The notes: generated by a model not told the origin, from the sequence alone. A stretch of 64,000 nt of DNA from Zhenpiania hominis (GCF_014333425.1 NZ_JACRYT010000008.1:62001-126000), one strand, 5' to 3'. Shown: positions 7,980 to 16,848, counted from the stretch's first letter. Numbers and translations are program-made.

Positions 7980-10900
7980 ATGAAAAAGAAATTGATTGCT
8001 GCCCTGACCTCAGCGGCCATGGTAGCAACGATGGTACCGGCGACTGCGTTTGCTGCGTCACCTAGTACCGCTAAATCAGAGCAACCGGCCGCTGTGGTCG
8101 CTGCAGAAGAAGAATCTGCGGCAGTAACTGCGTTTAGAACTGCGGTAGATGCTATTCCGGTAAGTGGCGAAAATTATGGTTATACCGATGCGTATAAGTC
8201 CGCTCTAGATGCAGCAGAAACAGCTTATAAAAGCTTAAATGCTTCGGAAGTGGAAGCGCTTGACGGAGATGAGGATTTAACTGCATATAATAATGCGAAG
8301 GCTTCCTATGAAAGTTGGGTTTCCGCTGTTGATGATGTGAATGAGGCGATTGGTGAACTTCCCACAAAGTTAGGAATTTTCGCTGATGCGAGTGCTGGAG
8401 TAAGTGAGTACGAAGCCTTCTACAATGGCGATACTTTGAAAGAGCTTGTAAAAAAATATAATGAGTTGGATCAAAATGGAGTGAACGGACAGAAAGCGCA
8501 TGTTTCTGATGTCAATATACTTCATGCATTTGCAGATAATAAAAATGGTGTACTTATTACTCCAAGCAAGGCTTCCAGTTTCACAAGTTATTCTCCATTA
8601 TATAAGGCAATTAAAGCGATTAATGAGCAAGCAGAAATTACAGGAGCTAATTATAATACATCGGCATTCACTAACGTAAAGGCTGCGTTCGAAGCTTTGA
8701 CTGAAGATCAGAGAGAGGTGCTTGCACAGGATGTTTTGAGTAAGTATCAGAAGGGCGAAAATACTGCTAAAAAAGCAGAAAAACTAATGGAAGCATACAC
8801 CACGGCAGAAAAGGATTTAAGTGATAAGTATGCTAGCGGCGCTGCGGTGACAACGGAGAATGTATCTGATGCGGATGCATTATGCAAAACTGCCGAAAAT
8901 GCTTATGAAGCATTAGACACAATCTCTGGATTACAGGCAAAAGCGACTGCTTATGATACGAAGGTTAAAGCTATTCGTGATGCTATTAAAAAGATCCAAG
9001 ATTCTTCCGAAGCCACTGCGGAAGCTCAACCAGTTCTTGACCGGATTGCAAACCTGCCAAAGGCTAGCGCCATTACAGATATGTCTAGCTATGATGAAAT
9101 AAATTCTATCTTTGAGGCCTATAAGCAGTTGAGCTCCGAGGCAAAGAAAATTGTGGATGATGATGCACTTGCGAATGATTTCAATAATGTCGCTTCGGCA
9201 GTTGCAAAAGTATATAATGCTATGAGTGCTGAAGATCAGGCTGCCAGAGCCAAAGAAGCATTGGCTCTGCTCCCATCGGACGATTATAAGGTTAATCAGA
9301 AGGCGCAAACTGAGTTTGAAATGGCGACTACGAGAACAGATGGAGTTTCTGTACCCGTTATTGGTAAAGCTACCAATAAGCCTAAGTCTTACACAGGAAA
9401 AGCATCGGCTACCACAGTATATTTTACACAAAATGAGATTGATAAAGCTGAAGGTATCGCAGACGATTTGAAGGCTGCTTATCAGGCAGAAGTTGATGCA
9501 ATTAAAGAACTGATTAAAGATTTAGATGCTACTGAAATTCCAAGTATGGATGCATCCGCCTTTGCAACAGCAAAAGCTAAGATCGATCAGGCAGAAGCTG
9601 CAGTTGAGTCTTTATCTCCAGAAGCAACTAATGTTTACACTACCACCGAAACGGCAACTAAAGATGCAGTTGATAAGTTGATCGCTGCTAGAGATACATA
9701 TCTTGGAAAAGCTGCGGCAGATGGCTTAAAGGCAAGAATGGAACAGTTGCCAGTTGCTGCGAATATCACAGCTGAAAACCTGGCCACTTACAAACCTGTC
9801 GTTGAAGCCCTGCGTGCAGATTATGATGCGTTTGAAGGGGATGTAGAAAATGAGGTTTATGGAACTTACACAAATCCATTTGGTTCCGGCGACTATGCAA
9901 CTGCATTAGACTACTTAGAGGCTGCTGAAGCACAGATCGCAGCCCTGGAACTGGGTCAGGATGCCGCGAAAGTCGATGAAGCCATCGAAGCGCTGACCAT
10001 TCTGGACGCAGATAAGACCTACACTGCAGAAGAACTGCTGGCCGCACAGGCAGCGAACGCTGCGGCTCGTGAAGCTTATGAAAACCTGAGCGCGGATGAA
10101 GCCGGTGAAGTAACGAAATACGCGAAACTGGTAGAAGCAGAAAAAGCGGTAGTAGCAGCTTCCCAAAAAACAATCGATACCGAAGCAGAAAAGATCGGTA
10201 ATGTTGGTCTGACTCTGACCGACGCGCAGATTCAGCAGTACAAAGTTGTTTATGACCTGCTCAGCGCGTTAGGCAAAGATACTAGTGCAGATACCAATGC
10301 TATTAGCGGGGACAGCCCCGGCCAAGGCTATTACAAAGCTGCAATTGCTAAATTGAATGTAATGTATCCGAATGCAACAAAAGTAAGTGACCAGTTAAGT
10401 GATTTAAATGAGAACTCTTCCGCAGCAGACATCTTAGCCGCAAGAGAAGCCTATGACGCGTTAAGCGACATCGAAAAAACACTGGTTTCTCAGGAGGCTC
10501 TGGACAATCTGCTTGATGTAGAGAAAAACGGCAAAAACAGCGACAAACTTCTGTCCAAAGCAACCGTAGCAGCAATTGCGGATCAGGAATACACAGGCGA
10601 CCAGATTCGTCCGACTTTAACCGTAACTTCTGCGGACAAGAAGACACTGAAGGAAGGCACCGACTACACCGTAACTTATAACAACAACGTTCTGGTAGGA
10701 ACTGCGACGGTTACCATTACTGGTACCGGTGACTATGCGGGAACAATTACTGCCGCGTTCGATATCGTAGGAATCAGCATCAATGACGCGACGGTTACGG
10801 TAGCGAACCAGCAGACTTATACCGGCAGCGCCCTGACTCCGGCCGTAACAGTAAAAGTGGACGGGAAGGAACTGACGACTGCGGATTACGATGTAGCATA

Positions 10901-11483
10901 CAGCAACAACACAAATGTAGGAACTGCGACCGTTACCATCACTGGTAAAGGCAACTACGCGGGAACGGCAACAGCGAAGTTCGAGATTGTAAAAGCAAAC
11001 ATTCAGAAGGCGAGCGTAACGGGAGTCGCAAACCGCTACTACACTGGAAAAGCCAGAACGCAGACCGACCTGAGAGTATACATTGCGGGAAAAGTTCTGA
11101 GCACAGACAACTACAGTGTGGTATATAAGAACAATACAAATATCGGCCAGGCGAGCCTTACAATCACTGGAAAAGGAAATTATACTGGTACAATCACAAA
11201 GACCTTTATCGTAAAACCTCGGAAGGTGGCAAGTGTTAAGGTAACCAAAGGCAAGAAACGCGTAACAGTTCGTTACAAGAAGCAGAATGGAGCCAGATAC
11301 CAGATCTACTACAAGAAGGCTGGTACAAAAGCGAAGACTGTGAAGACAGCGGCTGTAAAGCGGACTATCAAAAAACTGAAGAGTGGAAAGACTTACACCA
11401 TCAAGGTTAGAGCTTACAAGAAGATTGGAAGCAAGACTTACTACGGCAAATACAGCAAGGCTAAGAAAGTAAGAGTTAGATAA
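7980..11483 (+). CDS. Large secreted/surface repeat protein with Ig-like repeats and a C-terminal fibronectin III-like domain
   Basis: 1167 residues. A Sec signal peptide (MKKKLIAAL, then a hydrophobic stretch ending ATAFA|AS) is cut near residue 24. From about 30 to 860 there are alanine-rich helical modules with a recurring pattern of polar helices, some like FIVAR-type units. From about 860 to 1075 there are three beta modules of about 72 residues built on YTG...YNNN.NVGTATVTITGKGNYAGT. The last 85 residues are very basic and fibronectin III-like (YKIYYKKAGTKAKT-type strands). No LPXTG or transmembrane anchor is present, so it is probably released or held by charge. The ATG at 7980 has GGAGGAG 5 bp upstream; an ATG at 7962 precedes the ribosome site and is unlikely. 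Codon use in roughly 8150-9750 is more AT-rich than the 3' part, suggesting module shuffling. Confidence 0.8.
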   Translation: MKKKLIAALTSAAMVATMVPATAFAASPSTAKSEQPAAVVAAEEESAAVTAFRTAVDAIPVSGENYGYTDAYKSALDAAETAYKSLNASEVEALDGDEDLTAYNNAKASYESWVSAVDDVNEAIGELPTKLGIFADASAGVSEYEAFYNGDTLKELVKKYNELDQNGVNGQKAHVSDVNILHAFADNKNGVLITPSKASSFTSYSPLYKAIKAINEQAEITGANYNTSAFTNVKAAFEALTEDQREVLAQDVLSKYQKGENTAKKAEKLMEAYTTAEKDLSDKYASGAAVTTENVSDADALCKTAENAYEALDTISGLQAKATAYDTKVKAIRDAIKKIQDSSEATAEAQPVLDRIANLPKASAITDMSSYDEINSIFEAYKQLSSEAKKIVDDDALANDFNNVASAVAKVYNAMSAEDQAARAKEALALLPSDDYKVNQKAQTEFEMATTRTDGVSVPVIGKATNKPKSYTGKASATTVYFTQNEIDKAEGIADDLKAAYQAEVDAIKELIKDLDATEIPSMDASAFATAKAKIDQAEAAVESLSPEATNVYTTTETATKDAVDKLIAARDTYLGKAAADGLKARMEQLPVAANITAENLATYKPVVEALRADYDAFEGDVENEVYGTYTNPFGSGDYATALDYLEAAEAQIAALELGQDAAKVDEAIEALTILDADKTYTAEELLAAQAANAAAREAYENLSADEAGEVTKYAKLVEAEKAVVAASQKTIDTEAEKIGNVGLTLTDAQIQQYKVVYDLLSALGKDTSADTNAISGDSPGQGYYKAAIAKLNVMYPNATKVSDQLSDLNENSSAADILAAREAYDALSDIEKTLVSQEALDNLLDVEKNGKNSDKLLSKATVAAIADQEYTGDQIRPTLTVTSADKKTLKEGTDYTVTYNNNVLVGTATVTITGTGDYAGTITAAFDIVGISINDATVTVANQQTYTGSALTPAVTVKVDGKELTTADYDVAYSNNTNVGTATVTITGKGNYAGTATAKFEIVKANIQKASVTGVANRYYTGKARTQTDLRVYIAGKVLSTDNYSVVYKNNTNIGQASLTITGKGNYTGTITKTFIVKPRKVASVKVTKGKKRVTVRYKKQNGARYQIYYKKAGTKAKTVKTAAVKRTIKKLKSGKTYTIKVRAYKKIGSKTYYGKYSKAKKVRVR
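10695..10966 (+). repeat. Internal DNA repeat in the surface protein gene
   Basis: A 50-bp segment at 10695-10744 recurs with a few changes at 10917-10966 (222 bp apart, in frame). It encodes VGTATVTITGxGxYAGT in two successive Ig-like modules. The nucleotide-level similarity points to recent duplication or ongoing homogenisation, which would favour changes in repeat number. Confidence 0.7.
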
Positions 11484-11523
11484 GCAAACACCACTATACA
11501 CCTGAAGAAATACGAAGCAGAGA

Positions 11524-11549
11524 GGGAACACACGTGTGTTCCTTTTCTG
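11524..11549 (+). terminator. Terminator after the surface protein gene
   Basis: Palindrome GGAACACACGTGTGTTCC (11525-11542) followed by TTTTCTGTTTTTTTC. It separates the surface protein transcript from the recombinase gene. Confidence 0.85.
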
Positions 11550-11640
11550 TTTTTTTCTATATAAGAACGAACGCTCCGAAAAAGCTGGACCGTCAACTCT
11601 TATAATAGAGAAACAGCATTTATTTTCAGGAGGGTATATT

Positions 11641-12564
11641 ATGCACAATTATCAACAATTATTCAAAAACTATCTGGACTACTGCATGCTGCAGAAAAAA
11701 CTCAGCAGCAAGACTTTGAAAGCTTACAAAATTGACTTGCAGCAATTCCTGGAGTTTTCTTCTGACGCGGAAGATCCGATGGCGCGGCGGCATCTGATAC
11801 GGTATATCGGATACCTGAACAGTACCTACAAACCCAAAAGCGTGAAACGGAAACTCGCCACCCTTAAGGCGTTCTGCAGCTATCTGGTTTATGAGGAGAT
11901 ACTGCCTTCTCATCCGTTTCTTAAAATACGGACCGATTTTCGGGAACCGGTTCTTCTTCCCAAGGTGATCCCTCTGGAGATTATCCAGGCTTTGCTAAAA
12001 ACGGTCTATGAGGAAGAAAAGAACCCTCAGCTGTCCAAACGACAGCACAAGCATGTCCTGCGGGATATCGCTGTGTTGGAGCTTTTGTTCGCGACAGGGA
12101 TCCGGGTATCAGAATTGACTTACTTAAAGCCGGAAAATATCAATCTAGTGGATAGAACCTTGCATATTTACGGAAAAGGTTCCAAGGAAAGAGTACTCTA
12201 TATTGAGAATCCAGACGTTCTGAAGTCCCTTATCGTCTATCAGAAAGAGTTCGCAAGTGATATTGAAAAATGCGGATACTTTTTTGTAAATTGCAGAAAG
12301 GCCCGATATTCAGAGCAGTCTGTCCGCAATATGGTAGAAAAGTACATGGCACGGATTGATTATCCGCAGCACATTACGCCGCATATGTTTCGTCATTCCT
12401 TTGCGACGCTTCTATTGGAGGCGGATGTGGATATCCGTTATATTCAGGGGCTGCTGGGTCACAGTTCTGTTACAACAACACAAATTTACACCCATATTTC
12501 TTCTTCAAAGCAACGAAAAATTCTGGCGACCAAGCATCCCAGGAATCAGATTCTGAACAAATAG
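11641..12564 (+). CDS. Tyrosine recombinase (XerC/XerD-like site-specific invertase candidate)
   Basis: 307 residues with an N-terminal SAM-like core-binding domain (about 5-95) and a C-terminal catalytic domain. All catalytic residues are visible: Arg155 (ATGIRVSEL), Lys179 (YGKGSKER), His248 and Arg251 (HMFRH), His274 (LLGHSS) and nucleophile Tyr283 (QIYTH). The length equals Xer recombinases, but the context, alone behind a surface protein gene and between inverted core sites, suggests an invertase for the flanking switch rather than chromosome dimer resolution. AGGAGG precedes the ATG at 11641. A -10-like TATAAT at 11601-11606 has no good -35, so expression may be low. In-frame codons upstream (11536 onward) overlap the terminator and are rejected. 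Confidence 0.88.
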   Translation: MHNYQQLFKNYLDYCMLQKKLSSKTLKAYKIDLQQFLEFSSDAEDPMARRHLIRYIGYLNSTYKPKSVKRKLATLKAFCSYLVYEEILPSHPFLKIRTDFREPVLLPKVIPLEIIQALLKTVYEEEKNPQLSKRQHKHVLRDIAVLELLFATGIRVSELTYLKPENINLVDRTLHIYGKGSKERVLYIENPDVLKSLIVYQKEFASDIEKCGYFFVNCRKARYSEQSVRNMVEKYMARIDYPQHITPHMFRHSFATLLLEADVDIRYIQGLLGHSSVTTTQIYTHISSSKQRKILATKHPRNQILNK

Positions 12565-12595
12565 AATTTTTGTTTATACAAGTTGAGCAAAAAAA

Positions 12596-12617
12596 TAACA
12601 TAAGCCACAGCTTATGT
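12596..12617 (-). terminator. Leftward terminator just inside the right core site
   Basis: On the minus strand ACATAAGC (12617-12610) pairs with GCTTATGT (12605-12598), loop TGTG, followed by TATTTTTTT (12597-12589). It points away from the promoter at 12697-12669 and protects the recombinase gene from antisense transcription. Confidence 0.7.
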
Positions 12618-12623
12618 CTCACT

Positions 12624-12652
12624 ATAGAGGATAACTTACAATTATCTTCTAT
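12624..12652 (-). repeat. Right candidate recombination site (inverted copy of the core)
   Basis: On the minus strand the core GATAATTGTAAGTT (12646-12633) is identical to 7897-7910, and the next bases N-TCCT also agree, giving 18 of 19 matches. The arms differ from the left site but keep pairing: ATAGAAGA with TCCTCTAT, one mismatch. Read as short arms around a 7-bp spacer TTGTAAG, it resembles a tyrosine recombinase crossover site. Confidence 0.55.
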
Positions 12653-12668
12653 TTACAATCACATGGTT

Positions 12669-12697
12669 ACTATACCATCCTTTTCCAAGCTTGTCAA
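12669..12697 (-). promoter_or_regulatory. Strong inward-facing promoter outside the invertible segment
   Basis: Minus strand: TTGACA (12697-12692), 17-bp spacer, TATAGT (12674-12669) preceded by TGG, so also an extended -10. No gene lies downstream in this orientation before a terminator. After inversion it would face the secreted protein gene. Confidence 0.7.
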
Positions 12698-13059
12698 TCC
12701 TATGTAACCTATGATTTTTAAAAAACATTAATTTACATTCTATCGTAATTCTATTATTCATTTCGTATTTTTCAGGCAAGGTAAATACAGTAAACTGCCA
12801 AAAATGCAGATTTGCTCTGAAAAGCCGCTTAATCCGCGGCTTTCCCTTGTCATCATAAATTTACTCAGAAAGTGCCCGCCGCAAACGGAGAATCCGGCTT
12901 CACCATTTTATTAATCATTCATCAAAAAACAACATTATTTCTTCACTTATTTTTCATTGAAAAAATTCCCGCAGGACACATAGCTCTACAGCTAATTCAA
13001 ACAGTCCGAGATGCTTTTAAATTCCGGCAAAATACCGCAAAAGCAGGATGGTTTTTTCA

Positions 13060-13088
13060 TTGACAGACTCTTCAAACTGCAATATAAT
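13060..13088 (+). promoter_or_regulatory. Promoter of the thi operon
   Basis: TTGACA (13060-13065), 17-bp spacer, TATAAT (13083-13088). Start near 13095, immediately before the TPP aptamer. Confidence 0.9.
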
Positions 13089-13098
13089 AAGGATAATT

Positions 13099-13187
13099 TC
13101 AGGGGAGCTTGTGACAGCGAGCTGAGAGGAAGTAATCAACTTCGACCCTTAAACCTGATGTGGGTAATGCCAACGTAGGGAGAAGCG
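13099..13187 (+). ncRNA. TPP riboswitch (THI element)
   Basis: Contains the conserved AGGGGAGC, GCTGAGAGG, GACCCTTAAACCTGAT and GGGTAATGCCAACGTAGGGA segments in canonical order and spacing. It controls thiC-thiM-thiE-thiD through the terminator that follows. Confidence 0.97.
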
Positions 13188-13208
13188 AAAAAACAGACTT
13201 TTTCATTG

Positions 13209-13246
13209 CGGAGATACCCAGATTGGGTTTCTCCGTTTTTTATTTG
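13209..13246 (+). terminator. TPP riboswitch terminator
   Basis: CGGAGATACCC pairs with GGGTTTCTCCG (one mismatch) and is followed by TTTTTTATTT. It lies between the aptamer and the thiC start at 13271, so it is the expression platform. Confidence 0.92.
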
Positions 13247-13270
13247 AGATATGGAAAGGATGGAACCTAA

Positions 13271-14578
13271 ATGAATTACACAACGCAAATGGATGCGGCA
13301 CGGAAGGGAATCGTAACCGATCAGATGAAAATCGTAGCGGAAAAAGAGCATATTTCTGTAGAGCAACTGATGGCTTGGATGGCGGAAGGAAAAGCAATTA
13401 TTCCCTGCAATAAAAGACACACTGCCCTTTCTCCCAGCGGAATCGGCTCTATGCTGACCACTAAGATTAATGTGAACCTGGGAACTTCCAGGGACATGAC
13501 CGATCTGGATATGGAATTCGCGAAAGTACAGAGCGCCGTTGATATGGGGGCGGAAGCCATCATGGATCTGAGTTCTTATGGAGATACGCAGAAATTCCGC
13601 AGGCACCTTACAAAGAACTGCTCCGCTATGATCGGAACAGTTCCTATCTATGACGCGGTTGTTTATTATCACAAACCGCTGATCGAAATTACTTCTCAGG
13701 AATGGCTGGACATTGCGCGTATGCACGCGGAGGACGGAGTGGATTTTCTGACAATCCACTGTGGAATCAACAAAGAAACCGCCCATAAATTCAAGAGAAA
13801 CAAGCGCCTGACCAATATTGTCTCCCGAGGCGGCTCTATCATTTTTGCCTGGATGGAAATGACCGGCAAAGAAAATCCGTTTTATGAACATTTTGATGAG
13901 CTACTGGATATCTGCCGGGAATATGATGTTTCTCTCAGCCTTGGGGATGCCTGCCGCCCGGGAAGCCTTGCCGACGGAACAGACGCCTGTCAGATTGAAG
14001 AACTGATCGCTCTGGGTGAGCTTGCAAAACGCGCCTGGGAAAAGGACGTACAGGTTATGATCGAAGGGCCGGGACACATGCCACTTAATCAGGTGGCCGC
14101 TAATATGGAGATTCAGAAGACCCTATGCCACGGAGCCCCATTCTATGTATTAGGACCGATTGTAACCGATGTAGCTCCCGGATATGATCATATTACATCT
14201 GCCATTGGCGGAGCGCTGGCTGCCGCAAGCGGCGCGGCCTTCCTCTGTTATGTCACTCCCGCGGAACATCTGCGTCTGCCGACGCTGGACGATGTAAAAG
14301 AAGGAATCGTTGCCGCCCGGATCGCTGCCCATTCGGCGGATATCGCAAAAGGCTTACCCGGCGCCATGGACTGGGACAACGCAATGAGTACAGCCAGAAA
14401 ACAGCTGGACTGGGATAAGATGTTCGAGCTTGCCATTGATCCGGAAAAAGCCAGAGCTTACCGGGAATCCTCCGAACCGGAAAAAGAAGACACCTGCAGC
14501 ATGTGCGGGAACTTCTGCGCGGTTAAAAATATGAACCGGATTCTGGAAGGGGAAATCGTTTCCATCTTTGATGAGTAA
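13271..14578 (+). CDS. thiC: Phosphomethylpyrimidine synthase ThiC
   Basis: 435 residues. This radical-SAM enzyme converts aminoimidazole ribotide to HMP phosphate, the pyrimidine half of thiamine. The sequence shows the family body ([46 protein letters not shown]) and the C-terminal cluster-binding cysteines Cys409, Cys412 and Cys416 (CSMCGNFC). This is a CX2CX3C spacing, one residue shorter than the CX2CX4C of proteobacterial ThiC. The length suits the short clostridial form without the long N-terminal extension. First gene of the TPP-riboswitch operon; AAAGGATGG precedes the ATG. Confidence 0.96.
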   Translation: MNYTTQMDAARKGIVTDQMKIVAEKEHISVEQLMAWMAEGKAIIPCNKRHTALSPSGIGSMLTTKINVNLGTSRDMTDLDMEFAKVQSAVDMGAEAIMDLSSYGDTQKFRRHLTKNCSAMIGTVPIYDAVVYYHKPLIEITSQEWLDIARMHAEDGVDFLTIHCGINKETAHKFKRNKRLTNIVSRGGSIIFAWMEMTGKENPFYEHFDELLDICREYDVSLSLGDACRPGSLADGTDACQIEELIALGELAKRAWEKDVQVMIEGPGHMPLNQVAANMEIQKTLCHGAPFYVLGPIVTDVAPGYDHITSAIGGALAAASGAAFLCYVTPAEHLRLPTLDDVKEGIVAARIAAHSADIAKGLPGAMDWDNAMSTARKQLDWDKMFELAIDPEKARAYRESSEPEKEDTCSMCGNFCAVKNMNRILEGEIVSIFDE

Positions 14579-14590
14579 AGGAGGCTTTTC

Positions 14591-15412
14591 ATGTTAAAGG
14601 AATATCTGGAAAATGTCAGGGAGAAGGCGCCCCTCGTGCATAATATCACAAACTATGTCACGGTCAACGACTGCGCCAATATTCTGCTGGCCTGCGGCGG
14701 TTCTCCGATTATGGCGGATGACCCGGAGGACGCAAAAGAAATTCAAGGCATCTGCGGCGGCCTGAACCTGAATATCGGCACCCTGAATCAAAGGACGATT
14801 CCCGCTATGTTCGCCGCGGGTAAAACCGCTAATTCCTGCGGGCATCCTGTTTTGCTGGACCCGGTCGGAGCCGGAGCCTCTTCTCTGCGCACCAGAACCG
14901 CCCTGGAACTGATGGAAAAAGTCCGCCTTACCGCAATACGCGGAAATATTTCGGAAATAAAAACCCTTGCCCTGGGAAGCGGAACGACAAAAGGAGTGGA
15001 CGCGGATCTGACAGACGCGGTAACGGATGAAACCATCCCGCAAACTGCCGCTTTCGCGAAAGAGTTTTCAGCGAAAATCGGTTCAATCATTGTAATTACC
15101 GGTGCCATCGACCTTATCGCCGATTCTTCCAGCGTTTACGCGGTGCGAAACGGGCACCCCATGATGAGCCGCATTACCGGATCCGGCTGTATGCTCTCCG
15201 CTATGACAACCGCGTATCTGACCGCAAATCCGGATCATCCGCTGGAGGCCTGCCTGACCGCCGTCTGCGCTATAGGTATCTGTGGCGAAAGGGCCTTCGC
15301 GAGGCTGTCGGGCCATGAGGGGAACGCTACTTTCCGTAACTATCTCATCGACGAGGTCTGTCATCTGGATGGAGACAGCCTGGAACAGGAGGCAAACTAT
15401 GAACTGCGATAA
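14591..15412 (+). CDS. thiM: Hydroxyethylthiazole kinase ThiM
   Basis: 273 residues; phosphorylates the thiazole alcohol for salvage. Family signatures are visible: VHNITNYVTVNDCANILLACGGSPIM at the N-terminus, LLDPVGAGAS around 97-106, the ATP-site GNISEI and the C-terminal GSGCMLSA anion hole. AAAGGAGG precedes the ATG, 12 bp after thiC. Its 3' end overlaps thiE by 14 bp, so the two are probably translationally coupled. With no thiazole synthase genes (thiG/thiH/thiS) in the window, the operon could rely on salvaged thiazole here. Confidence 0.95.
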   Translation: MLKEYLENVREKAPLVHNITNYVTVNDCANILLACGGSPIMADDPEDAKEIQGICGGLNLNIGTLNQRTIPAMFAAGKTANSCGHPVLLDPVGAGASSLRTRTALELMEKVRLTAIRGNISEIKTLALGSGTTKGVDADLTDAVTDETIPQTAAFAKEFSAKIGSIIVITGAIDLIADSSSVYAVRNGHPMMSRITGSGCMLSAMTTAYLTANPDHPLEACLTAVCAIGICGERAFARLSGHEGNATFRNYLIDEVCHLDGDSLEQEANYELR

Positions 15413-16040
15413 AAAACACATGCTGCTGTATGCGGTAACCGACCGGACCTGGCTGAAAGGACAAACCCTGCCGCAACAGGTGGAAGCGGCTCTCCGCGGC
15501 GGAGCTACCTGCGTCCAGCTGCGGGAAAAGAAGCTCCCCCAATCAGAATTTTTAAAAGAGGCTCTGGAACTGAAAGATCTGTGCCACCGTTTTGGCGCGC
15601 CGCTGATCATTAACGATAACGTGGAAATCGCTTTAAAATCGGGAGCGGATGGAGTGCATGTAGGCCAGCATGATATGCAGGCCGCGCAAGTACGGAAAAA
15701 AATCGGACCCAACCGGATTCTCGGCGTTTCCGCCCAGACCGTAGAGCAGGCGCTCCTCGCCGAAAAAAACGGCGCGGACTATCTTGGCGTAGGCGCGGTC
15801 TTTTCCACATCCACAAAGGAGGACGCGAAGCCGGTTTCCCATGAGACGTTAAAAGCAATCTGCCAGGCGGTTTCGATTCCGGTCTGCGCCATTGGCGGCG
15901 TCAGTAAAGAAAACATCCTGGAACTTTCCGGCAGCGGCGTCGATGGAGTTGCCCTGGTATCCGCAATTTTTTCCAGTCCGGATATTGAGAGCGCGTGCCG
16001 CCAGCTGCGCGCTTTGTCCGAAAAAATGACAGAAAGGTAG
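15399..16040 (+). CDS. thiE: Thiamine-phosphate synthase ThiE
   Basis: 213 residues starting MNCDKKHMLLYAVTDRTW. Joins HMP-PP and thiazole phosphate to thiamine phosphate. TIM-barrel motifs are visible: VQLREK near 43, LIINDNVEIALKSGADGVHVGQHDM, VSAQT, GADYLGVGAVFST and CAIGGVSKENI. The ATG at 15399 has AGGAGG 6 bp upstream and lies inside thiM; longer in-frame reading to 15282 would overlap thiM heavily and lacks a ribosome site. Confidence 0.95.
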   Translation: MNCDKKHMLLYAVTDRTWLKGQTLPQQVEAALRGGATCVQLREKKLPQSEFLKEALELKDLCHRFGAPLIINDNVEIALKSGADGVHVGQHDMQAAQVRKKIGPNRILGVSAQTVEQALLAEKNGADYLGVGAVFSTSTKEDAKPVSHETLKAICQAVSIPVCAIGGVSKENILELSGSGVDGVALVSAIFSSPDIESACRQLRALSEKMTER

Positions 16041-16047
16041 ATCGACC

Positions 16048-16848
16048 ATGAAAAAAGTATTAACAATCGCCGGTTCGGACTCCAGCGGAGGCGCCGGAAT
16101 TCAGGCAGACATCAAAACCATTACTGCTCACAAAATGTATGCCATGAGCGCCATCACCGCTCTCACTGCCCAGAATACAATCGGCGTTTACGGGGTAGTC
16201 GACACCCCTCCCGATTTTGTGGCGGCTCAGCTGGATTGTATTTTTACGGATATCGCGCCGGACGCGGTAAAAATCGGCATGGTATCCAATCCCGAAATCA
16301 TTCAGACTATCGCGGAGAAACTTCGGGAATACCAGGCAAAAAATATCGTCATCGATCCGGTCATGATTTCTACCAGCGGCAGCCGGCTGCTGTCCGATGA
16401 CGCGCTGGAAACCCTGCACACCGCGCTTCTTCCTCTCGGGACAGTAATTACGCCCAATATCCCCGAAGCGGAAGTTCTCTGCGGCAGAGAAATTAAAACA
16501 AAAAAGGATATGCTGCAAGCGGCCGAAGCCATCACGGCTTCTCTGGATACCGCGGTTCTGATAAAAGGCGGTCATCTTTCCGGCGATGCCGCGGATCTTC
16601 TCTGTCAGACAGGAAATGCTCCTGCTGCTTTTTTGAAAGAATGGTTTGAAAGTCCAAGGGTTGAGAATTCCAACACCCATGGAACCGGCTGCACCCTTTC
16701 CTCCGCCATTGCCTGTAATCTGGCCGCCGGACGCAGACTGGAGGAAAGCGTCCGCCGCGCGAAAAAATACCTTACCGGCGCGCTGAAGGAACAGCTGGAT
16801 CTGGGAAAAGGCGCAGGACCGCTGGATCACATGTACCGGATACCTTAA
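16048..16848 (+). CDS. thiD: Bifunctional hydroxymethylpyrimidine kinase / phosphomethylpyrimidine kinase ThiD
   Basis: 266 residues of the ribokinase fold. Phosphorylates HMP to HMP-P and then HMP-PP, feeding ThiE. Motifs: TIAGSDSSGGAGIQADIKT at the N-terminus with the HMP site, VIDPVMISTSG in the middle, and the C-terminal NTHGTGCTLSSAIA with the catalytic Gly-Thr-Gly-Cys loop. Last gene of the TPP operon. Its stop overlaps the convergent radA stop on the other strand (16845-16848), with no terminator between them. Confidence 0.96.
   Translation: MKKVLTIAGSDSSGGAGIQADIKTITAHKMYAMSAITALTAQNTIGVYGVVDTPPDFVAAQLDCIFTDIAPDAVKIGMVSNPEIIQTIAEKLREYQAKNIVIDPVMISTSGSRLLSDDALETLHTALLPLGTVITPNIPEAEVLCGREIKTKKDMLQAAEAITASLDTAVLIKGGHLSGDAADLLCQTGNAPAAFLKEWFESPRVENSNTHGTGCTLSSAIACNLAAGRRLEESVRRAKKYLTGALKEQLDLGKGAGPLDHMYRIP

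Larger units (their letters stand above)
12589..12662 (-). ncRNA. Predicted short transcript (about 74 nt) from the switch promoter in its current orientation
   Basis: Transcription from the promoter at 12697-12669 would start near 12662, run through the core hairpin (loop TAATTGTAAGTTA) and stop at the ACATAAGC/GCTTATGT hairpin with TATTTTTTT. It contains no open frame. It may be only the aborted OFF-state leader of the surface protein gene, or a stand-alone small RNA. Confidence 0.45.
7888..12697. other. Candidate phase-variable invertible locus (surface protein + recombinase), OFF orientation
   Basis: Between the two inverted core sites (7888-7922 and 12624-12652) lie the secreted protein gene and a tyrosine recombinase gene. 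Just right of the right site a strong promoter (12697-12669, minus strand) points into the segment but meets a terminator (12617-12596). Inverting the segment would put that promoter in front of the secreted protein gene, reading through its GGAGGAG ribosome site, and carry the terminator away to the left end. The layout is inferred from sequence only. Confidence 0.5.
12565..13059. other. Non-coding region between the recombinase and the thi promoter
   Basis: AT-rich, no credible gene on either strand. From left to right it holds a minus-strand terminator (12617-12596), the right core site, a minus-strand promoter (12697-12669) and a hairpin AAAGCCGC/GCGGCTTT (12821-12828 with 12836-12843) that could weakly terminate rightward transcripts. 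Nothing recognised in 12850-13059. Confidence 0.55.

Noticed and set aside
11641-12564. Housekeeping XerC/XerD for dimer resolution
   Set aside because: Possible by sequence, but a location behind a surface protein gene and between inverted core sites fits an invertase better; not excluded.
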